The notes beneath the pieces were generated by a model. It did not search any database and had not been told where the DNA came from. It saw only the letters and a list, made by a program, of their open reading frames with translations. This document shows positions 1 to 8,590 of a stretch of DNA of 64,000 bases, piece after piece (position 1 is the first letter of the stretch; every line of letters starts with the position of its first letter). Made by a program: the position numbers and the translations under genes. The stretch lies in assembly GCA_963696025.1 (NCBI GenBank), contig CAVOII010000005.1, positions 62,001-126,000 on the forward strand, in the 5' to 3' direction. This DNA is from JABCYV01 sp963696025 (GTDB lineage: Bacteria; Acidobacteriota; Terriglobia; Terriglobales; Acidobacteriaceae).

Positions 1-131
1 CGGTGATCAAGCTCTGGGCCGTGGCTGCAGGACTGCTTGTCTCAGCCAGCGTCGGGCTTTTCTTCGGCGTGTATCCGGCCAAGCGAGCGGCAAGGCTGGA
101 TCCGATCGCGGCGCTGCGTTTCGAGATGTAA
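1..131 (+). CDS. MacB/FtsX-type ABC transporter permease, C-terminal fragment (cut by window edge)
   Basis: The frame open from the window edge to TAA at 129-131 encodes a last transmembrane helix followed by the signature end of MacB-like permeases ('YPAKRAARLDPIAALRFE'). The next gene ends in the same way, so two permeases of the same family stand in tandem. Such proteins anchor ABC exporters in the inner membrane and couple to a MacB-type ATPase, which is not in view. Only about 42 residues are visible, so substrate and start are unknown. Confidence 0.85.
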   Translation, partial: VIKLWAVAAGLLVSASVGLFFGVYPAKRAARLDPIAALRFEM

Positions 132-138
132 GACCCAT

Positions 139-237
139 TGTGAAATTTGGTAATTGGGTAATTCGGTAATTTTAAGATTCCTGAGTAGTTTCTTCGAAAA
201 TTGCACAATTACCCGATTACGAAATTACCCAATTTCT
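139..237. repeat. AT-rich imperfect inverted repeat between permease genes
   Basis: Two arms built from 'ggtaattgggtaattcggtaatt' type words (about 143-173 and, inverted, 204-236) flank a 30-base spacer. The frame stays open across the repeat from a TTG at 154, but a repeat makes an unlikely protein N-terminus, so I start the downstream permease at 238. The hairpin could terminate or attenuate the upstream transcript; this is inference. Confidence 0.5.
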
Positions 238-1500
238 ATGATGCGCAAAAGTGATTACGCCGAAGTTGTTGGCATGGCGCTCGACACCATCCGCAACAAC
301 AAGCTGCGCTCGGGCCTCACGGTGCTTGGCATTGTCATTGGCGTGGCCGTGGTGATCGGTATTTCGTCCATCGTACGCGGGCTCAACGACAATGTGCGTC
401 AGGTGATCAGCACTATGGGTTCGGACATCGTTTTTGCTTTCCATATAGAGCCTTTCACATTCGGGCGGCCGACGGAGGAAATGCGCACACGCAAGGAGCT
501 CACCTATGAGGATGCTCTCGCCATGGGAGACTTACCGCACGTCAAAGCAGTGACCGCGGGTGTGCGTTTTTTCCGGCCAGAGCTGGGCGTAGGGACATTC
601 GCAGTGAAATATGAAGGCCACAAAGCCAAGAACACCATTCTGGAGGGCGACCAGGCGTCGGCCAAAGACGTGTTTGATTTGCGGATCGCTTCCGGCCGAT
701 GGTTCAGTGAAGTGGATGAAGAACATTGGTCGCCGGTGATTTTGCTTGGCGCGGACACGGCGCAAGAACTCTTTGGCAATCAAAATCCCCTCGGGAAAGA
801 GATCGACATCGAAGGTGAGCTGTTCACTGTGATCGGCACAGCCAAGCGACTCAAGTCGGTATTTGGCGGCGGCAAGAATCCGGAAGACAACAAGGTGTAC
901 TTCCCGCTGACTACATTCAAGAAACTGCACCCGGAGTTGAAGCAGCACTGGATCAGCGTTAAGGCCACTTCGCATGATGACATGCCCAAAGCAATGGATG
1001 AAATGCGGGAGTTGCTCCGGCGACGGCGAAGGGTCCCGGTCAACAAACCCGATAATTTTGCCGTCTTTACCCAGGATTCGATCTCAGATGTCTGGAACCA
1101 GATCACGGGGGCCGTGTTTGTATTCATGTTCGCAGTTTCAAGCGTGGGGCTGATTGTCGGCGGCGTGGGAGTGATGAATATCATGCTGGTTTCGGTGACC
1201 GAGCGTACCCGCGAAATTGGCGTGCGGAAAGCCATTGGTGCGCGCAAGCGCGACATTCTTTTACAGTTCACTCTGGAAGCGATCACCCTGACGGCGCTGG
1301 GCGGGATATTGGGTGTACTGCTGGGAGCCATCATCACCTGGACGATTCCGGCAATCTGGGCTTCGTTGCCGGCGCGGATGTCGTTTTTTTGGGCCACTTT
1401 CGGCTTAGGATCGGCGGCGGCTGAGGGTCTGCTCTTCGGTATTTATCCCGCGTGGAAGGCTGCGAACCTGGATCCCATCGAGGCCCTGCGTTACGAGTAG
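238..1500 (+). CDS. MacB-like ABC transporter permease (FtsX family)
   Basis: About 420 residues with the MacB topology. One N-terminal helix lies in 'LRSGLTVLGIVIGVAVVIG'. A periplasmic MacB_PCD domain of about 240 residues follows, then three C-terminal helices containing the family motif 'VTERTREIGVRKAIGARKR' and the end 'KAANLDPIEALRYE'. Tandem ATG codons at 238 and 241 are chosen as start because upstream sequence is repeat. Family role: the inner-membrane component of tripartite or lipoprotein/macrolide-type exporters, transmitting ATP hydrolysis to the periplasm. The preceding permease end suggests a two-permease operon; the ATPase is probably upstream of the window. Substrate cannot be told. 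Confidence 0.9.
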   Translation: MMRKSDYAEVVGMALDTIRNNKLRSGLTVLGIVIGVAVVIGISSIVRGLNDNVRQVISTMGSDIVFAFHIEPFTFGRPTEEMRTRKELTYEDALAMGDLPHVKAVTAGVRFFRPELGVGTFAVKYEGHKAKNTILEGDQASAKDVFDLRIASGRWFSEVDEEHWSPVILLGADTAQELFGNQNPLGKEIDIEGELFTVIGTAKRLKSVFGGGKNPEDNKVYFPLTTFKKLHPELKQHWISVKATSHDDMPKAMDEMRELLRRRRRVPVNKPDNFAVFTQDSISDVWNQITGAVFVFMFAVSSVGLIVGGVGVMNIMLVSVTERTREIGVRKAIGARKRDILLQFTLEAITLTALGGILGVLLGAIITWTIPAIWASLPARMSFFWATFGLGSAAAEGLLFGIYPAWKAANLDPIEALRYE

Positions 1501-1514
1501 ACTGTCCCATCCGC

Positions 1515-2690
1515 ATGATTGGCCACATTCTTGAAGTTGTCGCAGTCCTCGGAACAGTCGCGAGCCTGGCTTATTACGCGCTCTGCCTGTGGGGCGCGTT
1601 GAAATTTATCCGAGAACAGAAGATTGCGGGCGAGGGCGCCCGCACCAAACCATCGAACCTTCCGGTTTCAATTCTTAAACCACTCAAGGGCACCGATCCT
1701 GAAATGTATGAGAGTCTGCGTAGCCATTGCCTGCAGGAGTATAAAGAATACGAAATCATTTTTGGAGTCAGCGAGGCGGATGATCCTGCCGCGAAACTGG
1801 TCGAGCGCCTGAAGCTTGAGTTTCCGCAGCGTGCAATTCGCTTGATTCTCTGTGAAAAAAATTTGGGCCCGAATACTAAAGTCAGCAACCTGGCGCAGAT
1901 GTTGCTGCAGTCGAAATATGAATGTCTTGTGGTCAACGACAGCGATATTCGCGTTGAGCCTCACTATTTGCAGCACGTCGTAACTCCGCTCGCAGATCCT
2001 AAAGTTGGGATGGTGACCTGCCTTTATCGTGGCCTGGCCAGTCCGACTCTGGGATCGCGCCTGGAGATGTTGGGCATCAGTACGGATTTTTGCGCGGGAG
2101 TGCTGGCGGCCCGCCAGTTGGAAGGCGGCATTCATTTTGGTTTGGGCTCCACGCTCGCCTTCCGGCGCTCCGACCTCGAAGCGATCGGAAGCTTCGAAGC
2201 GTTCGTTGATTATCTTGCGGATGACTACGAGATAGGAAGCCGGATGGCAGCGCGGGGACTGGAAGTGAAGTTGTCTGACGTTGTGGTCGAGACTTTCCTT
2301 CCAGCCTACACCTTGCGTGGGTTTGTGGAGCACCAGTTGCGATGGGCACGCAGCGTCCGGGATTCGCGCCGCTGGGGCTATGTGGGTTTGGTATTTACCT
2401 TCCTGCTGCCGTGGGCGCTGCTCGCTTTGGTTTCCGCGAGGGCCGCAGGTTGGGCGTGGGGACTGTTCGGGTTTGCCTGTGCGGTTCGCCTTCTGCTGGC
2501 GACTGTGATCGGAAGAGGGGTGCTGTGCGATCGCCAGGTCTTGCGTTGGCTTTGGTTGGTCCCTCCGCGTGATCTGTTCGCGGTCCTGGTTTGGCTGATT
2601 AGTTTTGCCGGCCACACCGTAGCCTGGCGCGGCGACTATTTTTATTTGAAGAATGGCAAGCTCGCGCGGCTCGATCCAAAACCGTCCTGA
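1515..2690 (+). CDS. GT21-type glycosyltransferase (HpnI/ceramide glucosyltransferase-like)
   Basis: About 391 residues. There is an N-terminal membrane helix, a GT-A domain with a DxD-like 'VVNDSDIRV', the downstream acidic motif 'DYLADDYEIG' and the Q/RxxRW-type motif 'HQLRWARSVR', then C-terminal hydrophobic helices. This is the pattern of ceramide glucosyltransferases and of HpnI, which transfers N-acetylglucosamine to bacteriohopanetetrol at the inner membrane. The frame is open back to 1452, inside the permease gene; the ATG at 1515, just after the permease stop, is the sensible start and implies cotranscription. A homologue lies on the other strand at 3335-4459. No hpnK or squalene-hopene cyclase is visible, so the lipid acceptor is uncertain. 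Confidence 0.85.
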   Translation: MIGHILEVVAVLGTVASLAYYALCLWGALKFIREQKIAGEGARTKPSNLPVSILKPLKGTDPEMYESLRSHCLQEYKEYEIIFGVSEADDPAAKLVERLKLEFPQRAIRLILCEKNLGPNTKVSNLAQMLLQSKYECLVVNDSDIRVEPHYLQHVVTPLADPKVGMVTCLYRGLASPTLGSRLEMLGISTDFCAGVLAARQLEGGIHFGLGSTLAFRRSDLEAIGSFEAFVDYLADDYEIGSRMAARGLEVKLSDVVVETFLPAYTLRGFVEHQLRWARSVRDSRRWGYVGLVFTFLLPWALLALVSARAAGWAWGLFGFACAVRLLLATVIGRGVLCDRQVLRWLWLVPPRDLFAVLVWLISFAGHTVAWRGDYFYLKNGKLARLDPKPS

Positions 2691-2893
2691 TAGCGTGGCG
2701 TCTTGATTTGCTAGAAATGTTCGTTCGCGACCGAACCAAAAAAATCTTTTGTGTCGGGCGAAACTTAAATTTCTCCGCGGTGTTCCCTACGTCGTACCCA
2801 AGAGAGTTCGTTTCTTCCGATTAGCCCTAGACCGCTGTAAGCACATGAGTTCTCCCCTTTCAATCCTTACGGGAGCTCAGTGAAGGAGACCCT

Positions 2894-3298
2894 ATGATTT
2901 CCCGCACCTCCGCCCTGTCTCTTGCAGCCCTTTTGGCTCTGATGTTCCACCCGGGTTGCAACAATGCCCTTAACCCCCTTTGCGGGAGTTCCAGGCCCGC
3001 GCCGCTGATTGGTTCGCTTTCACCCAGCACCCTGACCTTTGCTCAGGTACAGCATGGCGTAGTGGTCACCGTGAATGGCAGCCAGTTTGTCCCGTCTTCT
3101 GAAGTGATTATCAATGGGAAGACTCTGGCCACAACGGTAACCAGTGCTCAGCAGCTGACTGTCACCATTAACAGTAGTGTAATCTCTGAACCAGGAACCA
3201 TGAAAGTGAGTGTGCATACTCCCGGTGGGAACTCCGGAGATGTGGGCTGCAGCAGCGGCGGCGATAGTAGCGTCTTGAATTTGACCATTACCCAATAG
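2894..3298 (+). CDS. Secreted IPT/TIG-domain lipoprotein
   Basis: 134 residues. The signal peptide ends in a lipobox-like 'LALMFHPGC', followed by an Ig-like IPT/TIG fold of about 90 residues ('LIGSLSPSTLTFAQVQHGV', 'VTVNGSQFVPSSEVIINGK'). Such domains are common as single modules or repeats in acidobacterial secreted proteins. A good ribosome site (gaaggag) precedes ATG 2894. It probably sits on a membrane as a small binding or structural lipoprotein; no ligand can be inferred. The 200 bases upstream carry no gene. Confidence 0.7.
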   Translation: MISRTSALSLAALLALMFHPGCNNALNPLCGSSRPAPLIGSLSPSTLTFAQVQHGVVVTVNGSQFVPSSEVIINGKTLATTVTSAQQLTVTINSSVISEPGTMKVSVHTPGGNSGDVGCSSGGDSSVLNLTITQ

Positions 3299-3334
3299 GG
3301 CGAAGCGATGGCGAGCCCGTACCGCGCAGTACCA

Positions 3335-4459
3335 TCAGGCCGGGGGATTCGTGAGTAATTCGAAGCGGCCATCGCGATGCAAGCGATAACGCCGTCCGCG
3401 CCAGACAATGGTGTTTCCGAAGAAGCCAGCGATCCAGAAGCAGAACGCTGCTAGATCCTCGACTGGAAGCAGCAACCAGTTGAGCCGGGCTTTCAGGACT
3501 CGCGCCGAGACTACGTAGGCGGCGAGAGCACGCACTAGCAATGGCGGAACCAGCACCGGCCACCAGGAGGGATTCCAAGCCCAGACAAGCAGGGCCAGCG
3601 GCAAGGGCATGGTGAATAGTTGTCCGAGATATCCGGCCGGCCGCGAGCGTCGCGTACTTCGCGCCCAACGCAGACGATGCGCCATATTCTGACGCAAAGC
3701 GCTACTGCCAATGTGGTGTTCGATTACGTACGAAGAGAGAATCACCCCGTAACCAGCTTCGGCGGCAAACTTACCCATCACGAAATCTTCCGCCAGATAA
3801 TCCTTGAGCCGGTTGAAGCCACCTATCGATTCGAGCGCCGGCCGCCGCGCCGCGATGGTCGGACCTACGGCGAACTGCATGCCCTCGAGCATTCTCGCAA
3901 CCAAAATGCCGGCCATGAAATCTGTGTTCATTCCTGTGGCTTCAAGGCGGGACCAGATACTGGGTCCGGGTATGGCGCGATAGGGGCAGGTGGCAATTCC
4001 CAAGCGAGGATTCTGAAATTCGCCCGCGACTGTGCGCAGGAGGATCGGAGTCACCCGGGTGTCGCTGTCGCTCATCACAATCAGGTTGTTAGCCGCCGCC
4101 GCGAGCATTAGATCCAGACTGAAAACCTTCGCGTTGGCGTATGGAGGCGCACCGGTCACGATCAGTCGAGTGGAAATGTGCGGATGTTCGCGCCGAAGTT
4201 TGTCGACGATGCCAGCGGCGGGATCGTCTGCCGTGCTGACCGCAAAAAGAATCTCGAAGGCGGGATAGTCCTGCTCGAAGAAGGTTCGCAGGTTGGATTC
4301 AAGTCCGTGCTCGAGCCCAGCCAACGGCTTAAGAATGCTGATGGGCTCGGGAGACCTGAGAGCCGGTGGCTGTATAGAAAGATAGCGCCATGCCGCGATA
4401 ATGGAGAGCAAGGAATAAACTACGGAGCCGGCGAGCACAGCTAGTAGGACGTAGGTCAC
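3335..4459 (-). CDS. GT21-type glycosyltransferase, second HpnI-like paralogue
   Basis: About 375 residues, with the same architecture as the gene at 1515: N-terminal helix, 'VMSDSDTRV' (DxD), 'DYLAEDFVMG', 'HRLRWARSTR' and C-terminal membrane helices. The frame is open to 4678 but that part overlaps the upstream ArnT-like gene. A GTG at 4457-4459, immediately after that gene's TGA (4461-4463), makes the coherent start, so the two are translationally close and surely one operon. Family role: transfer of a sugar from a nucleotide-sugar to a polyprenoid or ceramide-like lipid on the cytoplasmic face. Why two paralogues lie within 3 kb on opposite strands is unclear; they may use different acceptors. 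Confidence 0.85.
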   Translation of the reverse strand: MTYVLLAVLAGSVVYSLLSIIAAWRYLSIQPPALRSPEPISILKPLAGLEHGLESNLRTFFEQDYPAFEILFAVSTADDPAAGIVDKLRREHPHISTRLIVTGAPPYANAKVFSLDLMLAAAANNLIVMSDSDTRVTPILLRTVAGEFQNPRLGIATCPYRAIPGPSIWSRLEATGMNTDFMAGILVARMLEGMQFAVGPTIAARRPALESIGGFNRLKDYLAEDFVMGKFAAEAGYGVILSSYVIEHHIGSSALRQNMAHRLRWARSTRRSRPAGYLGQLFTMPLPLALLVWAWNPSWWPVLVPPLLVRALAAYVVSARVLKARLNWLLLPVEDLAAFCFWIAGFFGNTIVWRGRRYRLHRDGRFELLTNPPA

Positions 4460-4460
4460 G

Positions 4461-6323
4461 TCACTCGCCCAACTGGCGGTTAGTGAAGATGAACTTTCCG
4501 CCACTGCGCGCCAGTTCGTATTTTTCGCCGCCTCGCAGTTCCTTAGGGTTCTCCTGCGTAGTCCAGAGAAAGACCTCGGACGGTCCCGCCCACAAATCGG
4601 CAAGTGATGCTTCGGTTTCAAATACGTGGGGAGCGTCGGGGAATTTCGATCCGTACCAAAGATTGCCGCTGGGCTCATGCAGGACTCGCAAGGGAACGCC
4701 GGTGTAGAAATTCAGAGTTGAGGCTTCGTGGTACTCGCCGTCGACTACGATGATGTCTCCGGGCTGATAATGGTGCTGGATAGCCACTGCAAGCTGGTGC
4801 GAAGAGAGAATTGGCGAAAAGGTTACGAACGCCGAATGAACACAGGCCAGCAGTCCTACCATCATTACTGCCAACGCGACATTACCTTGGCTAGGGCGCC
4901 CACGCCTTCTCAGAGACCAGTTCAATCCCGAACCCAGCAGCAGCGAAATGACTGCACCAAACAGAGGCGGACGAAACGCGCCGAGAGCCTGGGGAGTCAG
5001 ATCAAGAAAATGACCGAGAGCAAGATCGTAGTCCTGAGGATTTTTCTTCAGCAAGTCCGCCAGATCAGTTCCGGGCGCGGGCGCGCGTGAAGAAATCAAC
5101 AGGATCACGCCAACAACGGAGCCTATTGCGACGATCGCCAGTAAGACAGCAGAAGAAATTCGTCCAGCACGACGTACTGCTGAATCAGGCGGAGCGTCAG
5201 ATTCTTTTGCGAGCCATCCGCCTACCAGCAGCGCCAGTGCAGGAATTGCGGGAATTGTGTAGTACTCCTGTCGAGTCGAGAAACTGAAGAATGCCACGAT
5301 AACCAATGCCCACAGCGCGAAAAATAGATTAGCTCGCTGACGTGGGTCGAGATCGCTCCGCAACTGGTTTCGCTTCATCGGTATTTCTCGGATTGCTTGC
5401 GGAAGAAACACGCTCCACGGCACCAGCCAGACCAGAAGCAGTCCCCAGAAAATCAACAAGGGAACGGTGTCGTAGCCAGGAGGCACGCGTTTATTCACAT
5501 AACGCAAGAAGTGTTCATTCACGAAATACAACCACAGAAACCCCCGCACCGCGCCTTGACTGGGATTGCGCAGCGCCGCCAAAATGTGCCATGGCGCCGC
5601 CAATAAAAGAAAAACCAATGTGCTGGACACAAACCGCAGCTTCAGCAAATGACGAAGGTTGCCGGTGAAAATCAAATAGAGACCGATGGCGGCGAGGGGA
5701 AATATCAGGCCGATCAGGCCTTTGGTGAGCACATTCAATGCGCAGGTAGCTGCGAATCCCCAGCATTTCAGAGGAGAAGGTCGATCCTCCTCCAGCGACC
5801 GCAGGAAAAAATACGCCCCTAAAGTCAGCCACAGTCCCACCATCACGTCCGGAATCTGAAAGCGGGTAAAGATGTAGGGACCGACGGCCGTAGCCAGCAC
5901 GACTGCGGAGTAAAGCCCGCCCTTTTCTCCGTAAGATTGTTTTCCTAGTTTGTAGGTGACGAGCAGCAACGCCAGCACAGCCAGCATCAGCGGCACTCGC
6001 GTGCTCCAGTCAGTGATTCCGAAAAGCACGTAGCTGGCGGCCACAGCCCAATAGGGCAATGGCGCTTTTTCTAGATATCGGATGCCGTTGGTATGAAGCG
6101 TAACCCAATCGTGGGTCAGCACCATCTCGCGCGCCGCCTCGGCGTGGACAGTATCCACATCATCGAGGAGAGCAGGAGTAAACATTCCGGCCACATAGAT
6201 CGCTGCCCAGAGCAGAAAGATCGCCAGCACAGGTGGAAGCCAAGAAGCAGGCTGCGTAGACGGTAAAGGAACCAGACGGACAGACTCGTGACTGGGCTTC
6301 TGCGCAGCGACAGACAAGTTCAT
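4461..6323 (-). CDS. ArnT/PMT-family membrane glycosyltransferase (GT83-like)
   Basis: 620 residues. A short cytoplasmic tail is followed by about a dozen hydrophobic segments, the first ending in the acidic loop 'LLDDVDTVHAEAAREMV', which matches the periplasmic D/E motif of ArnT-type enzymes. The second loop 'NGIRYLEKAPLPYW' is also family-typical. About 110 residues of soluble C-terminal domain follow. These enzymes move sugars from undecaprenyl-phosphate carriers onto lipid A or related envelope lipids at the periplasmic face. It sits directly upstream of the second GT21 enzyme, suggesting a shared envelope-lipid glycosylation pathway. Substrate is not deducible. Confidence 0.85.
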   Translation of the reverse strand: MNLSVAAQKPSHESVRLVPLPSTQPASWLPPVLAIFLLWAAIYVAGMFTPALLDDVDTVHAEAAREMVLTHDWVTLHTNGIRYLEKAPLPYWAVAASYVLFGITDWSTRVPLMLAVLALLLVTYKLGKQSYGEKGGLYSAVVLATAVGPYIFTRFQIPDVMVGLWLTLGAYFFLRSLEEDRPSPLKCWGFAATCALNVLTKGLIGLIFPLAAIGLYLIFTGNLRHLLKLRFVSSTLVFLLLAAPWHILAALRNPSQGAVRGFLWLYFVNEHFLRYVNKRVPPGYDTVPLLIFWGLLLVWLVPWSVFLPQAIREIPMKRNQLRSDLDPRQRANLFFALWALVIVAFFSFSTRQEYYTIPAIPALALLVGGWLAKESDAPPDSAVRRAGRISSAVLLAIVAIGSVVGVILLISSRAPAPGTDLADLLKKNPQDYDLALGHFLDLTPQALGAFRPPLFGAVISLLLGSGLNWSLRRRGRPSQGNVALAVMMVGLLACVHSAFVTFSPILSSHQLAVAIQHHYQPGDIIVVDGEYHEASTLNFYTGVPLRVLHEPSGNLWYGSKFPDAPHVFETEASLADLWAGPSEVFLWTTQENPKELRGGEKYELARSGGKFIFTNRQLGE

Positions 6324-6370
6324 GCAGGATTCCGGCTGTCAATTATACGAGACGGGAGGAGTGATAGGAA

Positions 6371-8401
6371 CTAAGTGGAGCCGGCTGACGCAGCCATGGC
6401 GGTGTCAGTCTCCAGAACCTCGCGGATTTTTCGGCCCAAAGTTTTCAACGGAAAAGGCTTTTGCAGGAAACGGCTGGTCACATCAATGGCTCCATGTCGC
6501 AGGACAGTATTTTCCGCGTAGCCAGAAACGAACAACACCTTCATGCACGGCCCCTCTGTCGCCAAATGGCCGGCCAGCTTTGGGCCTCCCATGTTGGGCA
6601 TAACGACGTCGGTGATCATCATGTGAATGGGCGGAACGTAGTCTCTGGCGATGCAGAGCGCATCTTCCCCATTCTTGGCCTCCAGCACGATGTAACCGTT
6701 CAGGATCAGGAACTCCCGAGTCGATTGCCGGACAGCCAACTCGTCTTCGACCAGCAGCAGAGTTTCGCATCCTTTGGAGGAGGACATCTCGGCCGGTTTT
6801 TTAAGTCGTATGTTTTCACTCTCCTGCTGCACTCGGGGCAAATAGATCTTAAAAGTGGTTCCCAGCCCGGGCTCACTGTACACCCAGACAAAGCCACCAT
6901 TCTGTTTCACGATGCCGTAGACGGTGGCGAGTCCGAGCCCCGTGGCCTTGCCGTCTTTCTTGGTAGTGTAAAAAGGCTCGAAGATGTGGGCGATGTGCTG
7001 CGGGGCGATACCGCCGCCGCAGTCAGTGACGGCAAGTAGAACGTAATCGCCGACGGGCACGATCGAATGCTCCTGCACATAGGATTCACCCAGGTGAACG
7101 TTTGCGGTTTCGATTGTGAGCTTGCCGCCTTTGGGCATAGCATCGCGCGCGTTCGCCGCCAGGTTCATGACGATTTGCTCGATCTGCACAAGATCGGCTT
7201 TGACCTTGCCAAGTTTTTGCCCCGGCGCGAAGACCAGCTCAATATCTTCGCCTATCAGACGTGGCAACATCTTGTTTATTTCATCGATCACCCAGTTCAA
7301 ATCGAGAAACTGAAGTGATTGAACTTGCTTGCGGCCAAAAGCCAGCAACTGCCGGGTAAGGTCGGCAGCCCGGCGAGAGGCGGCCATGATCTCCTGGACA
7401 TTGCGGCGCAGGGGGTGCTCGGGCGCGAGCGAGTCCTGCATCAGCTCAGCATAGGCGCTGATCACCATCAGCAGGTTGTTGAAGTCGTGAGCAACACCGC
7501 CTGCCAGGGTGCCGATCGCATCCATTTTCTGGGCCTGCTGGAATTGGATTTCCAACCTGCGCCGTTCCGTAATATCGCGGTCATTGGAGATAAAGTGAGT
7601 GATCTTTCCCTCAGCATCACGCAGAGGGGTGATGGTTTTTTCCGCGAAGAAGATCTCGCCATTCTTCTTGCGGTTTGCTAGAACTCCACGAAACACATTG
7701 CCCGACAGGATGGTTTGCCACAATTCCCGATAAACCTCAGGATTCTGCTCTTCAGACTTGAGCAAGCGTGGTGTCTCTCCAATGGTCTCCTCGCGCGAGT
7801 AGCCGGTGAGGGTTTCGAACGCCGGGTTAACGTATTCAATTATCCCCTCGCGATCGCTGATGATCACCAAGTCCGCAGATTGCTCCACGGCGCGCCAAAG
7901 CTTGCGCAAAGCGTCTTCCGCTTTCTGGCGCTGACGCTCCTTGCAGTAGACCTCAATGGCGTGGCGGATGGTACGGGTGATAGACGCCTCATCGAGGCTT
8001 GCCGTCTGGACACAGCCGCACGTTCCCGCCCGAATAGCGGCCTCTACAGTTGCCTCGTCCACATAATCGCTGAGGAAGATGACTGGCGGTCCCAGGCCCT
8101 GCGCACGGAGCTCATGCAAAAGACGAAGTGCCATGCCGTCGCCGGACTTGTAGTCGCACAAGATCAGGTCGCGTGGAGTTCGTCTTAGAAGTGCGAGGGC
8201 TTCTTCTGAGGATTGCGCGTGGTCCAGGGCTATGTGCCCATCGCCCGCCCGGACCAGTAAATCACGCAGGTAGATAAAATCCTCTTGATTTTCCGCCACC
8301 AATAGAATGTGCATCTGCCTGCTGCCGATGGCGAGATTAGTCAACGTGTGCATAGCCGCACCTCGGCTAGTTACTACATCGGAGACCCTTGGCGGAAGCA
8401 T
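6371..8401 (-). CDS. Hybrid sensor histidine kinase (receiver-PAS-HisKA-HATPase-receiver)
   Basis: Up to 676 residues, cytoplasmic, without membrane helices. Order: receiver domain (about 30-150, 'DLILCDYKSGDGMAL'), PAS with PAC (about 165-285), HisKA with the H-box 'GTLAGGVAHDFNNLLMVIS', HATPase with N-box 'NLAANARDAMPKGGKL' and G-box 'GLGLATVYGIVKQNGGF', then a C-terminal receiver ('MMITDVVMPNMGGPKLAGH'). Input probably arrives through the N-terminal receiver or PAS ligand rather than an extracellular sensor. The start is uncertain: ATGs occur at residue 1, near residue 17 and near residue 30, the last just before the receiver fold. No dedicated response regulator is adjacent. Confidence 0.9.
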   Translation of the reverse strand: MLPPRVSDVVTSRGAAMHTLTNLAIGSRQMHILLVAENQEDFIYLRDLLVRAGDGHIALDHAQSSEEALALLRRTPRDLILCDYKSGDGMALRLLHELRAQGLGPPVIFLSDYVDEATVEAAIRAGTCGCVQTASLDEASITRTIRHAIEVYCKERQRQKAEDALRKLWRAVEQSADLVIISDREGIIEYVNPAFETLTGYSREETIGETPRLLKSEEQNPEVYRELWQTILSGNVFRGVLANRKKNGEIFFAEKTITPLRDAEGKITHFISNDRDITERRRLEIQFQQAQKMDAIGTLAGGVAHDFNNLLMVISAYAELMQDSLAPEHPLRRNVQEIMAASRRAADLTRQLLAFGRKQVQSLQFLDLNWVIDEINKMLPRLIGEDIELVFAPGQKLGKVKADLVQIEQIVMNLAANARDAMPKGGKLTIETANVHLGESYVQEHSIVPVGDYVLLAVTDCGGGIAPQHIAHIFEPFYTTKKDGKATGLGLATVYGIVKQNGGFVWVYSEPGLGTTFKIYLPRVQQESENIRLKKPAEMSSSKGCETLLLVEDELAVRQSTREFLILNGYIVLEAKNGEDALCIARDYVPPIHMMITDVVMPNMGGPKLAGHLATEGPCMKVLFVSGYAENTVLRHGAIDVTSRFLQKPFPLKTLGRKIREVLETDTAMAASAGST

Positions 8402-8590
8402 CGCGGGTAGTGGCGTGTTCTTCGCAGAACGCGTAGGCCAATTGGCAGTTCAGGAAGAGTGTCATTTCAGGAAGAAAAGGATTCGAGATGAACCGGCAAG
8501 ATGACCAAAGGCGATCAGACCAGCATCTGTCACGGCTGTCGCCGAATCCAGCACACACTCCGCGTCATCCTTTATGCTAGTAGTGGAATT

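Noticed and set aside
1668..2615. 315-codon frame on the minus strand opposite the first GT21 gene
   Set aside because: Shadow of a real gene with clear catalytic motifs; composition rich in Q, R and P.
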